Below, one piece after another: positions 25,501 through 33,388 of a stretch of 64,000 nucleotides of DNA. A model generated the notes under the pieces. It ran no database searches, was not told the origin of the DNA, and was given only the letters and a program-made list of their open reading frames with translations. Position 1 is the stretch's first letter. Each line of letters starts with the position of its first letter. The stretch is from Verrucomicrobiia bacterium (GTDB taxonomy: Bacteria > Verrucomicrobiota > Verrucomicrobiia > Opitutales > Opitutaceae). Both the position numbers and the translations under genes were made by a program. The stretch spans positions 62,001 through 126,000 of the forward strand of contig WYBX01000139.1 in the NCBI GenBank assembly GCA_011525695.1. Reading direction: 5' to 3'.

Positions 25501-26537
25501 AACGTGCCGCGCGAGGTGATGAACACCAGCAATCCACCCGGTCGCACCCGTTCCAACCCGGCGACGAAAAAATAGTCGTGGATGCGGAATTTACGCGCGT
25601 TGAGTTTCGGATCGAAGGGTGCGTAGTCGCCGAACGGCACATTCGAGATGGCAAGGTCAAAGGAATTCGAGGGCAGCGCGGTCTCCTCGAACGGCTCGGT
25701 GCGGATCTCGGCGTCGGGGTAGAGCATGGCCGCGAGCCGCGCCGTGAGCGGATCGATTTCAATGCCGGTGAGGTGCGACCGCGCCGCCATTTCTTCCCCC
25801 ATCAGGCCGAAAAAGTGCCCGAGCCCACACGCCGGTTCGAGAACGCGGCCGTGCGCGAAGCCAAGGCGATCCAAACCGGTGTAAATCGCCCGCACCACAA
25901 CCGGCGCGGTGTAGTGGGCGTTGAGCACGGTCGCGCGTGCGGCCACCAGTTCGTCGTGGCTGAGCAGAGCCTTGAGTTCCGCTTGCTCTGACTTCCATTT
26001 CGGCGCCTCGTCCGGCGTGGCGAACACCTGCGGCAACCCGCCCCAGCCGGTGTATTTGACCAGCACGGAGCGCTCCGCCACCGTCGCCGTTCGGCCTTCT
26101 TTCTCCAGCGCCCGCAACAGTTCAATGGCGACGACATTCTGCCGAAATTTTTCCTTCGCTGAGCCCTCGCCGAGGGCGTCGCCATCGGTGATGCGATAGT
26201 TATTCTGGTTGCGAGGGGCCTCTAACTGGGGCTCTCCGGCGGGAGCAGAATGTATTTCTCCCGCACCAGCTCCCACGCCTGAGCGTGCGCCTGTTGGGGA
26301 TTCAGTCCCCGCCGGCGAAACTCCCGCAGGAGCGTTTCCATTTCGTCCAGGGTCCGCTCCTGCGCCTCCAGCAGCATCTCCCGCAGCCGGCCCTGTTCTT
26401 CTAGATCGCGCACCATCCGTGGACAGTGCTCCCGCCAATGCTTCTCCGCCATCCGTCCGTAAGCCAGGAGGTCGTTCATTCTCTCGATACCCAAACAGAT
26501 CGAGTTGGTAGGGATCGTTGGCTTTCTTTACCGCCAT
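22500..26537 (-). CDS. Giant N6-methylase / SNF2-type helicase, frameshifted before its end
   Basis: A 1345-residue frame. The N-terminus is disordered after DPYQLDLFG (residues 8-16). From 108 (PRNQNNYRITDGD) the conserved part begins. The methylase motif I is EPACGLGHF at 234-242 and motif IV is SNVPFGD at 298-304. The helicase has Walker A SVGAGKT in the last third, DEAQ in LFVDEAQAFKN, and ATGTPITNTMAE. This family occurs on conjugative elements and phages and probably modifies or protects element DNA. Around 22670 a one-base shift moves the frame, and the last about 55 codons are nonsense; the true continuation is at 21295-22566. Residues 15-105 overlap a second coding frame at 26222-26479. 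Confidence 0.8.
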   Translation of the reverse strand: MAVKKANDPYQLDLFGYRENERPPGLRTDGGEALAGALSTDGARSRRTGPAAGDAAGGAGADPGRNGNAPAGVSPAGTESPTGARSGVGAGAGEIHSAPAGEPQLEAPRNQNNYRITDGDALGEGSAKEKFRQNVVAIELLRALEKEGRTATVAERSVLVKYTGWGGLPQVFATPDEAPKWKSEQAELKALLSHDELVAARATVLNAHYTAPVVVRAIYTGLDRLGFAHGRVLEPACGLGHFFGLMGEEMAARSHLTGIEIDPLTARLAAMLYPDAEIRTEPFEETALPSNSFDLAISNVPFGDYAPFDPKLNARKFRIHDYFFVAGLERVRPGGLLVFITSRGTLDKQHSLLREVVSNQADLLAAIRLPSTAFKKNANTEVTTDIVFLRKRAPGEKPGGAAWIESRPMGVGGPEPIHVNEFFHQRVDLMLGRMQVSAHGMYGRNEPELVSDGRNLREALAAAVSSLPERVYQPLTPAEAAGVRQTMSVPPRVKPDAYALTELGEVARREGDEIVLLTDISITTQRRIRGMIRLRDAVRDCLQTQVEERNETEVERARFRLNQDYDYFVGQFGPVSQSANVRAFAGDPDLPLLLSLENYDEDNNTATKTAIFHERTIQPKRPVESVSSANEALVVTLNERGRVDLEHMAKLLGKPVKEFLPDLQGLIFRVPATKWQWKTEEGFRNPMFSLPTLDRAERWETADEYLAGNVREKLVEAEKAEEFSPIYKANVEALREVQPVDLKATEIDARLGAVWIPAADVGQFVRELLAVPEEDNTRVAHAADLGLWTVEVGYYAKRCVANLAEWGTERAPAHELIEAALNLRTPTIYDYDAKKNAVVNATATEAAREKQQKIKERFAEWVFQDDGRRERLVALYNREFNCYRVRTFNGDHLTLPGASASITLRPHQKAAIWRILQTPNTLVAHSVGAGKTMVLSAAAMELRRLGLARKPMIVVPNHMLGQFSSEFLMLYPNANILVAGRDDFEGDGRRRLMSRIATSNWDSVIVTHSGFERLPLSTKAREDFFQQQLEELAECIRQSKEDAGDSRIVKQLESAKKRLEAKLKTLAAEHRKDNTLTFEELGVDRLFVDEAQAFKNLFYVTKMTRVAGLPQTASERAFDMFLKVQHVQRINGGSGVVFATGTPITNTMAEMFTMQRYLQMDVLRRQRLQHFDSWAATFGETVTAMELAPDGSGYRLNTRFARFVNVPELMHLFRQMADIRTAAMLKLPTPALDGGKPRIVSAPSTDEMKAVVAALAKRAEKLKSGHVDPREDNMLKITGEGRKAALDLRLGDRGRPTIPRARSTTSSGKSFRSGRKRVPSGSRSWCSAISRRRRSAAAGSLFMMT
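26222..26479 (-). CDS. TnpV-like small helical protein overlapping the helicase gene
   Basis: An 85-residue, highly charged helical protein: MNDLLAYGRMAEKHWREHCP, then MVRDLEEQGRLREMLLEAQE and AQAWELVREKY. The pattern YGRM-x-HWREH...LxEML-x-EAQE resembles TnpV-type small proteins of transposons and conjugative elements. It lies entirely inside the first part of the giant methylase-helicase gene, on the same strand in another frame. Codon content is far more protein-like here than in the overlapping low-complexity frame. A TTG 15 bases upstream is an alternative start. The function is unknown. Confidence 0.55.
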   Translation of the reverse strand: MNDLLAYGRMAEKHWREHCPRMVRDLEEQGRLREMLLEAQERTLDEMETLLREFRRRGLNPQQAHAQAWELVREKYILLPPESPS

Positions 26538-26540
26538 CGT

Positions 26541-26891
26541 TCATCGCGGCTCAATCTTGATCCCGCAAACCCGCGGCTGGTCGTCCGGCCCCGGCGCGCG
26601 AGTCGGCGGGGATTCGCGCAGCACTTGCAGGCGCCCGACATCGAGGGCGTCGAGCACTGACGCCAACCCGCGCCCCGTGACCGTCACGCGATCCTTCGCG
26701 AGATCGATGATCAACTTCTCCTCGCCGACATTCGACCATTCCCAGCGGGCGACGGCGGAAAGTGGACAACACACGGTCTTTTCTGCGAGCTCGAAGCGCA
26801 CGCTCGTGATCGGGCTGATCGAGACCACGACACATCCCGTGGGCTTGGCCGGCGGTGTCCCGCCGGGTGGTTCGCGGCGCTTGATGCTCAC
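26541..26891 (-). CDS. Hypothetical protein between relaxase and helicase genes
   Basis: A 116-residue protein starting at a GTG (26891) that overlaps the relaxase stop (GTGA). A good Shine-Dalgarno, GGAGG, lies 6 bases before this GTG, which decides the start over the longer frame from 26951. The product is beta-rich in the middle (CVVVSISPITSVRFELAEKT, KLIIDLAKDRVTVTG) and resembles small proteins that sit next to element helicases. It stops 3 bases before the helicase ATG, so relaxase, this gene and helicase form one operon. No family is recognised. Confidence 0.7.
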   Translation of the reverse strand: MSIKRREPPGGTPPAKPTGCVVVSISPITSVRFELAEKTVCCPLSAVARWEWSNVGEEKLIIDLAKDRVTVTGRGLASVLDALDVGRLQVLRESPPTRAPGPDDQPRVCGIKIEPR

Positions 26892-29548
26892 CGGACACCT
26901 CCGGCGGCCTGACCGAGCCCCGGCCGGTTCGGCGCGAAGTAACGCTGCCACACCGCTTCGTGCGCGCTCGTGTCGAAACCGGCGGAGGCTTCAACCGCCT
27001 CGGTCGCGAGCGTGCGCTCGCCGGGCCGCTGCATCGCGGCGAGCGCCTCGGCCCGATCCGTCGTGTAGATCATCTGGCTCTCACGAAAACGGGAGTTGCT
27101 CACGTAAGCCTGTTTCAAGTCGGCGGCGACGATGCCCTCCTCGGCCATAAATAAGAGGCCGCGCTCGACCGTGCGACCTTGCGCGCTGTGCGAGGTCGTC
27201 GCATAGCCGTGCGAGAATTGCCGGAAATCCGCCGGCAGCGTGCGGCCGTCCCTGAGCCGGATTGCGCTGTCGTCGGCGAATCCGGTGACTTCAATGATGT
27301 CGCCGTTTTTCAACCCATGCTCCTTGGCGTTGGCGCGGATGAGTAGGCGTTCGCCAATGGCAATGCCGAGTTCGCGCATCAGGCCGACCTGAAAACCGCC
27401 GGTGCGGCGCGGGGCCAGAAACGTCCGGCTGCCGTCCGCCCGCTGGACGAGCAGTTCGCTGCCTTCCCGGGCCACCACGGTCACGAGTTCGCCTTTGTGA
27501 AAGCCGCCTTCCGGCCGCCAGAACACGAGCACATCGCCGGCGTGGTAGTTGTGCACGCGGCGCCGCTCTTCCTGGGTCCACTGAAGCGGCGCGACCGTCG
27601 GCACCATCCGCTCCGGGCCGCTCAAGACGCCGGCGGTCTTCAATTGCGCGCGCACCTCCGCGGTGAAGGCGTGAATCTCCGCCCACACCGGCGAAATCGC
27701 CAAGCAGCTCTTGCCCGCCGCAATCGTCTTTACGTAGTCCGCCGCCGCCGCGCGGAACATGTCACGCTCGTCGCGGATTTCCCGAACCGCCCCGAGTTGA
27801 TCGAAGCGCCGGAATGCGCCGTAGGCGTCACCCTTCGCCAGCAGCCCGACGGCCACGCGGTAGTCGAATTTGCGCTGCCGCCGGATCTCGATCAACCGCG
27901 CCACCGGCACCTTGGCGTATTTCTGCAACGCGCGGAGCGCGTCACCCGCCTCGACCGAATTGTGCTGTTTGATGTCGCCCACCAGCAGCAGCCGGTTCTC
28001 ATGCACCGCCGCCAGGCGGCAGAGCGCCTGCATTTGGCGCACCGACACCAGCCCGGCCTCGTCCACGATCACCACATGGCCGCGCGTGCGTTCTCGCAAC
28101 GACTCGTTCACCAGCCATTGCTGAAGCGTGTCGGCGGTCGGCGTGAGTTCCTTCCGCAACACATCGGTTGCGCCCGCCGAGGGCGCACAACCGAACACCC
28201 GCCCGCCTGCCTGTTCGATCCCGGCGACAATGGTTTTCAAGCAGGTCGTTTTTCCGGTCCCGGCATCGCCCTGGAGAATCACCACGCGAGCCGTCGCGCC
28301 GAGCACTTGGGTGACGGCGGCTTTCTGCTCCCCGGCGAGCGTGGCCAAGTCACCGGGTGTGCCAAGGCGCGCACACGCCGCGCGGTTCGCGTGAGCCCAG
28401 CCAACAAACTCCGTCTCGGCCGCCACCGCTTCGCTCGACGCGAGGTCGTCGCCGCCTCGCTGCATAGCGTTGCTCGTTACTCGCCGCTCAATCTCCTCCC
28501 GCAGCGCCATCACGGACACGTTGCCCCGACCGGCAACCAAGCCCTCACGCAACAAGTCGCGCACGTTCACCACCGATTTTCGCTCAAACACGTGCGCCTC
28601 CGCGGCGGCCAATGCTTCTGCCGGGCTCGGCCCGCCCGGCGTGAAACGCTGCCCGGCCGCTCCTGCGGTCACAGCGCGCAGCGGCGCCAGTTCGGCGCCA
28701 GCCTCGGCCTGCCACCTGGCGCGCAACTCGTCCGGCGCCACGTGAACCTTGTCGTCACGCGTGTCCACCGTGATGGCTTTCAGCGCCTCCTGACTCGTCG
28801 CGCCGAGTTCCGCCGCTCTTTTGAGGATTTCATGCCGCCGCTTGCTGAAGCGCTCCCGCAACTCCGGCGGCACGCCCTTCAAGTTGAATCCGTTGCCGCG
28901 CACGTCGGTCAGCTCGTAACCGGCCGCCGTGAGCCGGGCCTTCAGCTTTTGAAAGCAAACTTCGCGGAAAAATCCCTGATGCCGATAGATTCCCGCGGGT
29001 TGCACTCCCTTCCACCGCTGCTCGGTCTCGTCGTAGGTGAGGTTGATGATGCAGATGTGCGTGTGCAGTTGCGGATCGAGCTTGCGGCTGGCGTCGTGGG
29101 TCACGATGGCCGCGAGCATGTTGCCGGTCACCCGGTCCTCGTTCGCGCCCTTGCGGCGGACGCGCGTGGCGGTGGTCGCTTCGATTTCGACGAGAGCCTC
29201 GCGCACCGACTCCTCCCACCAGGCGCCGATTCGCTTGTCACCGGCCACGAGGTATGCGAGGGACACGTCCTTGGGCGCGGAAATCTGCGCGAAGAAACAC
29301 ACCCTACGGTGCGCACCCTTGTCCCGCACGGTGAGTTTCTTCCCGGTCACGGGATGCAGCCCGCGACACAGGTTCTCAAAGTGCAGCAACTCGCATCCGC
29401 CTGAAAGACCCAGCTTCTGCGCCCCGGTCCCAAACCACGTCATCCGCACGCGATTACCTTCCGTCAGATAATCGCCCACGCCCAAATGCTCGCGGAAATA
29501 CTCCACGGCACCCGAGACCAACAGACATGGTTTGTCGATTCGCAGCAT
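26888..29548 (-). CDS. MobF-family conjugative relaxase-helicase (TrwC/TraI type)
   Basis: An 886-residue relaxase. The N-terminal TrwC domain has a catalytic-tyrosine candidate in AVEYFREH (Y17), and the metal-binding three-histidine set is H151 plus H162 and H164 in DPQLHTHICI. The helicase half has Walker A GDAGTGKTT at 427-435 and Walker B VIVDEAGLVS near 495, then a RecD-like C-terminus ending with YATTSHSAQGRT. It nicks oriT, stays attached to the transferred strand and unwinds DNA. It is divergent from the HTH/ParA/coupling-protein operon, and the 317-base gap between should hold oriT. The start ATG at 29548 fits the family. Confidence 0.93.
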   Translation of the reverse strand: MLRIDKPCLLVSGAVEYFREHLGVGDYLTEGNRVRMTWFGTGAQKLGLSGGCELLHFENLCRGLHPVTGKKLTVRDKGAHRRVCFFAQISAPKDVSLAYLVAGDKRIGAWWEESVREALVEIEATTATRVRRKGANEDRVTGNMLAAIVTHDASRKLDPQLHTHICIINLTYDETEQRWKGVQPAGIYRHQGFFREVCFQKLKARLTAAGYELTDVRGNGFNLKGVPPELRERFSKRRHEILKRAAELGATSQEALKAITVDTRDDKVHVAPDELRARWQAEAGAELAPLRAVTAGAAGQRFTPGGPSPAEALAAAEAHVFERKSVVNVRDLLREGLVAGRGNVSVMALREEIERRVTSNAMQRGGDDLASSEAVAAETEFVGWAHANRAACARLGTPGDLATLAGEQKAAVTQVLGATARVVILQGDAGTGKTTCLKTIVAGIEQAGGRVFGCAPSAGATDVLRKELTPTADTLQQWLVNESLRERTRGHVVIVDEAGLVSVRQMQALCRLAAVHENRLLLVGDIKQHNSVEAGDALRALQKYAKVPVARLIEIRRQRKFDYRVAVGLLAKGDAYGAFRRFDQLGAVREIRDERDMFRAAAADYVKTIAAGKSCLAISPVWAEIHAFTAEVRAQLKTAGVLSGPERMVPTVAPLQWTQEERRRVHNYHAGDVLVFWRPEGGFHKGELVTVVAREGSELLVQRADGSRTFLAPRRTGGFQVGLMRELGIAIGERLLIRANAKEHGLKNGDIIEVTGFADDSAIRLRDGRTLPADFRQFSHGYATTSHSAQGRTVERGLLFMAEEGIVAADLKQAYVSNSRFRESQMIYTTDRAEALAAMQRPGERTLATEAVEASAGFDTSAHEAVWQRYFAPNRPGLGQAAGGVR

Positions 29549-29865
29549 GATATTATACTAGCATAGTCGCATACTCCAGACAACCACCGCAGGTAGATTA
29601 TCCATCGATTCCCGCACCGACCAAGAAGCCGATCATGCCAAGTGGAAAGAATTCCCGTGACTTGATTCAGACCGAGAGCATTCGCCTTGGCCTGATTCAA
29701 TCGAATCTCCTATTTTTCATATACCTCGGGACGCAGTTCCCCTAACTCCGTTAGGCTCAGACCGCATCCGCCACCATCGCCTCGACACCCGCGAGTCGTC
29801 CACGCACCGACGCGTTTTGCGCTCACATCGCTTGCATATCCGCATATGCCAAGCTACCGTGCGGC
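29549..29865. other. Divergent transfer-region gap, candidate oriT
   Basis: No gene is present between the relaxase and the plus-strand transfer operon. The sequence is more AT-rich than the surroundings. It has tgattca direct repeats (near 29664 and 29693), a small hairpin gattc-aatc-gaatc (29694-29707), and a hairpin cctaac-tcc-gttagg (29741-29755). Near 29840 it has two gcatat steps (gcatatccgcatatgc) close to the start of the next gene. This is the usual site of oriT for MobF systems. No known nic sequence was recognised. Confidence 0.5.
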
Positions 29866-30243
29866 ATGTCCGATGAACTTGATCGCCGGCTAATCGCCGA
29901 TGCCGAAGGTTACGATGCCGCGGCGCACACGCGCAGCCTGCTGGCGCCCTATCGCACCGCGCTGCTGCTCCAGCGGGCGAAGTTCATGAGCTACGAGCAA
30001 ATCTCCGCCACGTTCGCCCGCCACGGCATCAACGTCTCGCCGACAGCCATCGGTGTCTTCTGCCGCCGCAACTTCTCAAAAACGGAAATCGAACGCGTGC
30101 GCCGGGAGCGCGCCATTCGGCCGGCATCACCGCCACAGCAAGACCTGCCTGGCATCACCACCACCACTCACTCGCCACCACCGTCCGCGCCTCAAGCAGC
30201 GGCCGGCCAACGCGGACCAAAAATCGCCCGCGATGACTTCTAA
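29866..30243 (+). CDS. Element-encoded HTH-like accessory transfer protein
   Basis: A 125-residue protein. The first 85 residues are helical with SYEQISATFARHGINVSPTA followed by IGVFCRRNF, which looks like a helix-turn-helix that reads 'is the next domain permissive' in plasmid TraC/StbC-like proteins; the tail is Pro/Thr/Ser-rich. Genes at this position, in front of a ParA-like protein and a coupling protein, often encode the accessory DNA-binding factor at oriT or the partition site. Its end overlaps the next gene by 11 bases. The DNA-binding role is inferred. Confidence 0.6.
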   Translation: MSDELDRRLIADAEGYDAAAHTRSLLAPYRTALLLQRAKFMSYEQISATFARHGINVSPTAIGVFCRRNFSKTEIERVRRERAIRPASPPQQDLPGITTTTHSPPPSAPQAAAGQRGPKIARDDF

Positions 30244-30964
30244 CCCAACCGCCTCACCAACGTCCCGGCCCAAACGTCTCGTGCTTTGTCCCCAGGACAA
30301 GGGCGGCATCGGCAAGAGCTTTGTTGCCACGCTGCTTTACGACTACCTGCGCGAACGCGGAGTCCGCGTGAAGGCGTTCGACCTCGATCACGCCAATTCG
30401 ACGTTTCACCGTTATGTGCCGGAAGCGGAGTTTCTGGACACAGACGTCGACGCCAGCCGGCTCGCGGTGTTGGATCGGCTGACGGACGCGTTCGACGAAG
30501 CCGACATCGTGCTCGCGGATAACCGCGCGACCGGCGGAGCGAAAGTGATCGCCTACCTGGAGGAATCGCGTCTGCCGGCGCTCCAGGCCGAGCTCGGTTT
30601 CACGCTGGTGTTTGTCGTGATCGCGGTGGACGACAAAGATGCACTGTCCCAGATCGCCGAGTTGTTGGGGAAATACGGCGACCGCGTCCGCTGGCTCGTC
30701 GCGCGCAATCAGCGTGATGGTGCGGCCCTCGGCCTCTACGCGCAGAGCAATTCCCGGAAAACACTGCTATCGCTTGGCGCCGTCGAAGTCGATGTGCCTT
30801 GTCTGGCTGAAATCACACGCAATCGACTGCAGGTCGCAAATCTGACCGTGGCCCGCGGCCGCACGGCGGAAAAGCTTCACGTCCTCGATCGCTCGCGCTG
30901 CGTCCGTTTCCATCAGCTGATGGCGCTGGAGTTCGCCAAAGCGGATCGGTTGCTCCTGGCATGA
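30233..30964 (+). CDS. ParA/MinD-like P-loop ATPase of the transfer operon
   Basis: A 243-residue protein with a deviant Walker A, QDKGGIGKSFVATLLYDYLR, at about residues 20-39, and AFDLDHANS as the motif around the switch. Unlike a true ParA, the A' and B motifs are weak (DIVLADNRATGGAKV). Similar StbB/TraL-type ATPases sit beside coupling proteins on conjugative plasmids and help position or stabilise the element. ATG 30233 was chosen because the longer frame from 30053 is a shadow of the previous gene. It overlaps the next gene by ATGA. Confidence 0.8.
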   Translation: MTSNPTASPTSRPKRLVLCPQDKGGIGKSFVATLLYDYLRERGVRVKAFDLDHANSTFHRYVPEAEFLDTDVDASRLAVLDRLTDAFDEADIVLADNRATGGAKVIAYLEESRLPALQAELGFTLVFVVIAVDDKDALSQIAELLGKYGDRVRWLVARNQRDGAALGLYAQSNSRKTLLSLGAVEVDVPCLAEITRNRLQVANLTVARGRTAEKLHVLDRSRCVRFHQLMALEFAKADRLLLA

Positions 30965-31446
30965 AGGTCGAAGAACTGCTCAACAAGGAGAACCTGCCTG
31001 ACGATCTCCACTGGGTCGCGCACGAATACCAGCTTCAGCCGAACGACCCGGTTTTTCTGCTGATCGCGTGGCATTGGGCGCACACGCGCAAGGCCGAGGA
31101 CACGCTGCGTGCGGCGCAGGTTGAGCTGAAAGCCGCGCTCGACAGCCGCATCAAAACTATCGTCGGTGCCATCGACAAAGCGGATGCCCTCGCAGACAAG
31201 CTCACGCGTCTTGAAACCGCGCTCACGCCGAAACCAGCCGAGATCGCAAGAGATTTCGACGAGGCCGTCCGGCCTGGTCTGGCTGACGTCGCAAAAAACA
31301 TCGCCGCGCTGGCGAAATCCTCCGCGGCACTTGCGTTTCATGCGCAGGCGGCGGTGGCCGCCGCGAGTCGCCGTCAAGTGTTGGCCGGCGTCATCGCCGG
31401 CGTCGCGTTCGGGATCACCATCGCAGTGCTCATCTTTTTCCGGTGA
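30961..31446 (+). CDS. TraM-like membrane-anchored coiled-coil protein
   Basis: A 161-residue protein: a charged N-terminus, a long coiled coil (about 40-125, RIKTIVGAIDKADALADKLT), then one C-terminal membrane segment (VLAGVIAGVAFGITIAVLIF) at about 140-160. It is tail-anchored in the inner membrane. Small proteins of this build (TraM in Ti/IncP-like systems) lie between ParA-like and coupling proteins. It overlaps both neighbours (ATGA upstream, GTGA downstream). The specific role is inferred from position. Confidence 0.65.
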   Translation: MKVEELLNKENLPDDLHWVAHEYQLQPNDPVFLLIAWHWAHTRKAEDTLRAAQVELKAALDSRIKTIVGAIDKADALADKLTRLETALTPKPAEIARDFDEAVRPGLADVAKNIAALAKSSAALAFHAQAAVAAASRRQVLAGVIAGVAFGITIAVLIFFR

Positions 31447-32948
31447 ATCGCCTGACTCTCGTGTTGGCGGTGACTCTATTTGGCGCGGCCTGGACCGCGT
31501 TGAAGGTTCTTTCACCACCGCTCAACGGCTGGGTCACGCTGGCGTCCGCGACCAGCGCGGCGTGGTTGCTCTACTGCGGGTTCGCGTTTCCCCGCGACCG
31601 GCACAAACGGATCGTGCTCCGCCTCTGGGGTCACACGTGGACGCGCGATGAAATGTGCAGTCACTTCTTCATCACGGGCGCCACCGGTATGGGCAAGACC
31701 GCGCGGGCCGTTGTGCCGATTATCCACGGATTGCGCGAGACCTTGCCTGACACCGGCATTCTCGCGATCGACTCCAAGGGTGTCCTCTGGCAGCCGCTCG
31801 CGGCGATCGCCAAGGCGCTCGGCCAGGAGCCGGATCTGCGGCTCATGCGGGTTCGGCCGCCAGACATCGCGGCCAAAGATTGGAAACCGCCGCTCACACT
31901 CAATCTACTCGGCGACCGTTCCATTCCCTGGACCACCTACGCCAAGATGCTCGTGGACACCGCCACGGCCGCCGGCCAGCGCGGCGGCCAGACTTTCTTC
32001 AAAGAAGTCGCACGCGATGCCATCACCCATGCGATGCAGGCGCTCGATCTCGTGGGCGAGAATGTGACGCTCGATAACGTCCACAACGTGATCTGCATCT
32101 CCGCGGACACGGCCTGGCTGGTGACGCGGCTCAAAGAACTCCCCCGGGAGACCGGCAAGATTGAACTCGAGTATTTCAAGGACTTCGCCGCCCAGCCACC
32201 CGAACAGCGTGGCGGCGCCGTCTCGACCGTGGCAAATTTTCTTCGACCCTATACCGTGCCGGATATCGCCCAAGTCTTTGGCTCACTCGATCCGACCTTT
32301 TCGCTCAACGACCTCGACGAGGGACGGCTGGTGTGTCTTTCGATTCCACAGATCTACCAGGTCGAACGCCGCTACCTGAACCTGCTGTGCAAGCAGCTCT
32401 TTTTTCTGCACGCGTTCCGCCGCTTTGATTTGCCGGAAGTCGAACTGCGTCGAAAGAACGTCATCGCGCTCGTGCTCGACGAAGGCCAAAAAACAACGCT
32501 CGTTTCCGAAGATGGCTTCGCCGACCACACGACGGTCGACGAATTGCGCGAAGCCGGCGTGTGTTTGATTTCGGCGACCCAGACCCCGTTGTCGCTCTAC
32601 GCCGCATTCGAGACCGAACGGAAAGCTGACGTGTTTATGGCGAACCTGCGCACCCAGATCCATTTTCGCGCGGCCGACGAGCAGGGTGCGAAGATTCTCT
32701 CGGCCAAAATGGGGGGACGCGAAATCCGCAAATACAGCGGTGGTGTCAGCGCTGGCCGGCAATCGCGCAACTGGCAAATGGTCGATGAGCCGTGGTTCAA
32801 ACCGCAGCAGCTTCTCGCGCTCCCTGACGGTCACGCTATCATCCGCCATCCGCGGCACATCGGTCGGCCTCTCCAGCGCCGGTTGCCCTACACGTCTTTC
32901 ACACGGGTAAACGAATTCCTTGCCAGCGACCACGGTGCCGTTCGATAA
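31443..32948 (+). CDS. Type IV coupling protein (TraD/TrwB/VirD4-like)
   Basis: A 501-residue coupling protein. Two membrane segments lie in the first 50 residues (TLVLAVTLFGAAWTALKVL and TSAAWLLYCGFAF). Walker A is GATGMGKT at 79-86, and Walker B is VIALVLDEGQKT near 340. Motifs such as SATQTPLSL and RTQIHFRA follow, as in TrwB/TraD hexameric DNA pumps. It brings the relaxosome to the secretion channel. A GTG start overlaps the previous gene (GTGA). With the MobF relaxase it gives a complete transfer core, yet no mating-pair genes follow, so the element must borrow a channel or be incomplete. Confidence 0.9.
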   Translation: MNRLTLVLAVTLFGAAWTALKVLSPPLNGWVTLASATSAAWLLYCGFAFPRDRHKRIVLRLWGHTWTRDEMCSHFFITGATGMGKTARAVVPIIHGLRETLPDTGILAIDSKGVLWQPLAAIAKALGQEPDLRLMRVRPPDIAAKDWKPPLTLNLLGDRSIPWTTYAKMLVDTATAAGQRGGQTFFKEVARDAITHAMQALDLVGENVTLDNVHNVICISADTAWLVTRLKELPRETGKIELEYFKDFAAQPPEQRGGAVSTVANFLRPYTVPDIAQVFGSLDPTFSLNDLDEGRLVCLSIPQIYQVERRYLNLLCKQLFFLHAFRRFDLPEVELRRKNVIALVLDEGQKTTLVSEDGFADHTTVDELREAGVCLISATQTPLSLYAAFETERKADVFMANLRTQIHFRAADEQGAKILSAKMGGREIRKYSGGVSAGRQSRNWQMVDEPWFKPQQLLALPDGHAIIRHPRHIGRPLQRRLPYTSFTRVNEFLASDHGAVR

Positions 32949-32962
32949 TTAACAGATCACCA

Positions 32963-33274
32963 TCAATTGCGACCGGGTTCGCCCTGAACCAGCGGTCGCC
33001 GCGCGGCGCGCCTCGTCAAGAGCACCCTGATGGATTTCGTCTTCGCTTTTGCGCGTCGCGACTCCGTCAGCTTCCGCCGATACGTATTCAAGCTGAGGTA
33101 GCCATTGAGATCGAGATACTCTTCCGCGATCGTTTTGGCGCGACGGTTGGTAAGTTCCATCGCGATCAGGTCGCTGATCGTTGGACATTTCGCGCCCAGC
33201 ACCGGGCGCAACAACTGGTGAGCCGCGACGTAGACCAACAGCCGCGATGCTGGGATTGGGATGAATACGAACAT
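32963..33274 (-). CDS. Hypothetical protein, end of the element
   Basis: A 103-residue protein converging on the coupling-protein gene. It has a hydrophobic start (MFVFIPIPASRLLVYVAAHQ) followed by helices with TISDLIAMELTNRRAKTIAEE and a basic tail. The upstream part of the frame is low complexity, so ATG 33274 was chosen. No family is recognised. It is the last gene before the change to a chromosomal-type gene (AraC regulator), so the island boundary may lie just right of it. Confidence 0.5.
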   Translation of the reverse strand: MFVFIPIPASRLLVYVAAHQLLRPVLGAKCPTISDLIAMELTNRRAKTIAEEYLDLNGYLSLNTYRRKLTESRRAKAKTKSIRVLLTRRAARRPLVQGEPGRN

Positions 33275-33388
33275 AACAGGGCTTTGGTTTAATGATAGGA
33301 GTTGGACGTCGAGCGGCGGCAGCGCGGCGGCAGCGGCTGCCGTGCTTCCGGCTGGGTTTGCCTCGGGAGGAAGCAAGTGTGTTGCATC

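Noticed and set aside
22740..25991. 1083-codon open frame on the plus strand
   Set aside because: It lies antisense to the methylase-helicase, has no recognisable domain, and its Arg/His-rich composition is that of a high-GC shadow frame.
27497..29404. 635-codon open frame on the plus strand
   Set aside because: Antisense to the MobF relaxase gene, which has clear motifs; the plus-strand product is low complexity and Arg/His-rich.
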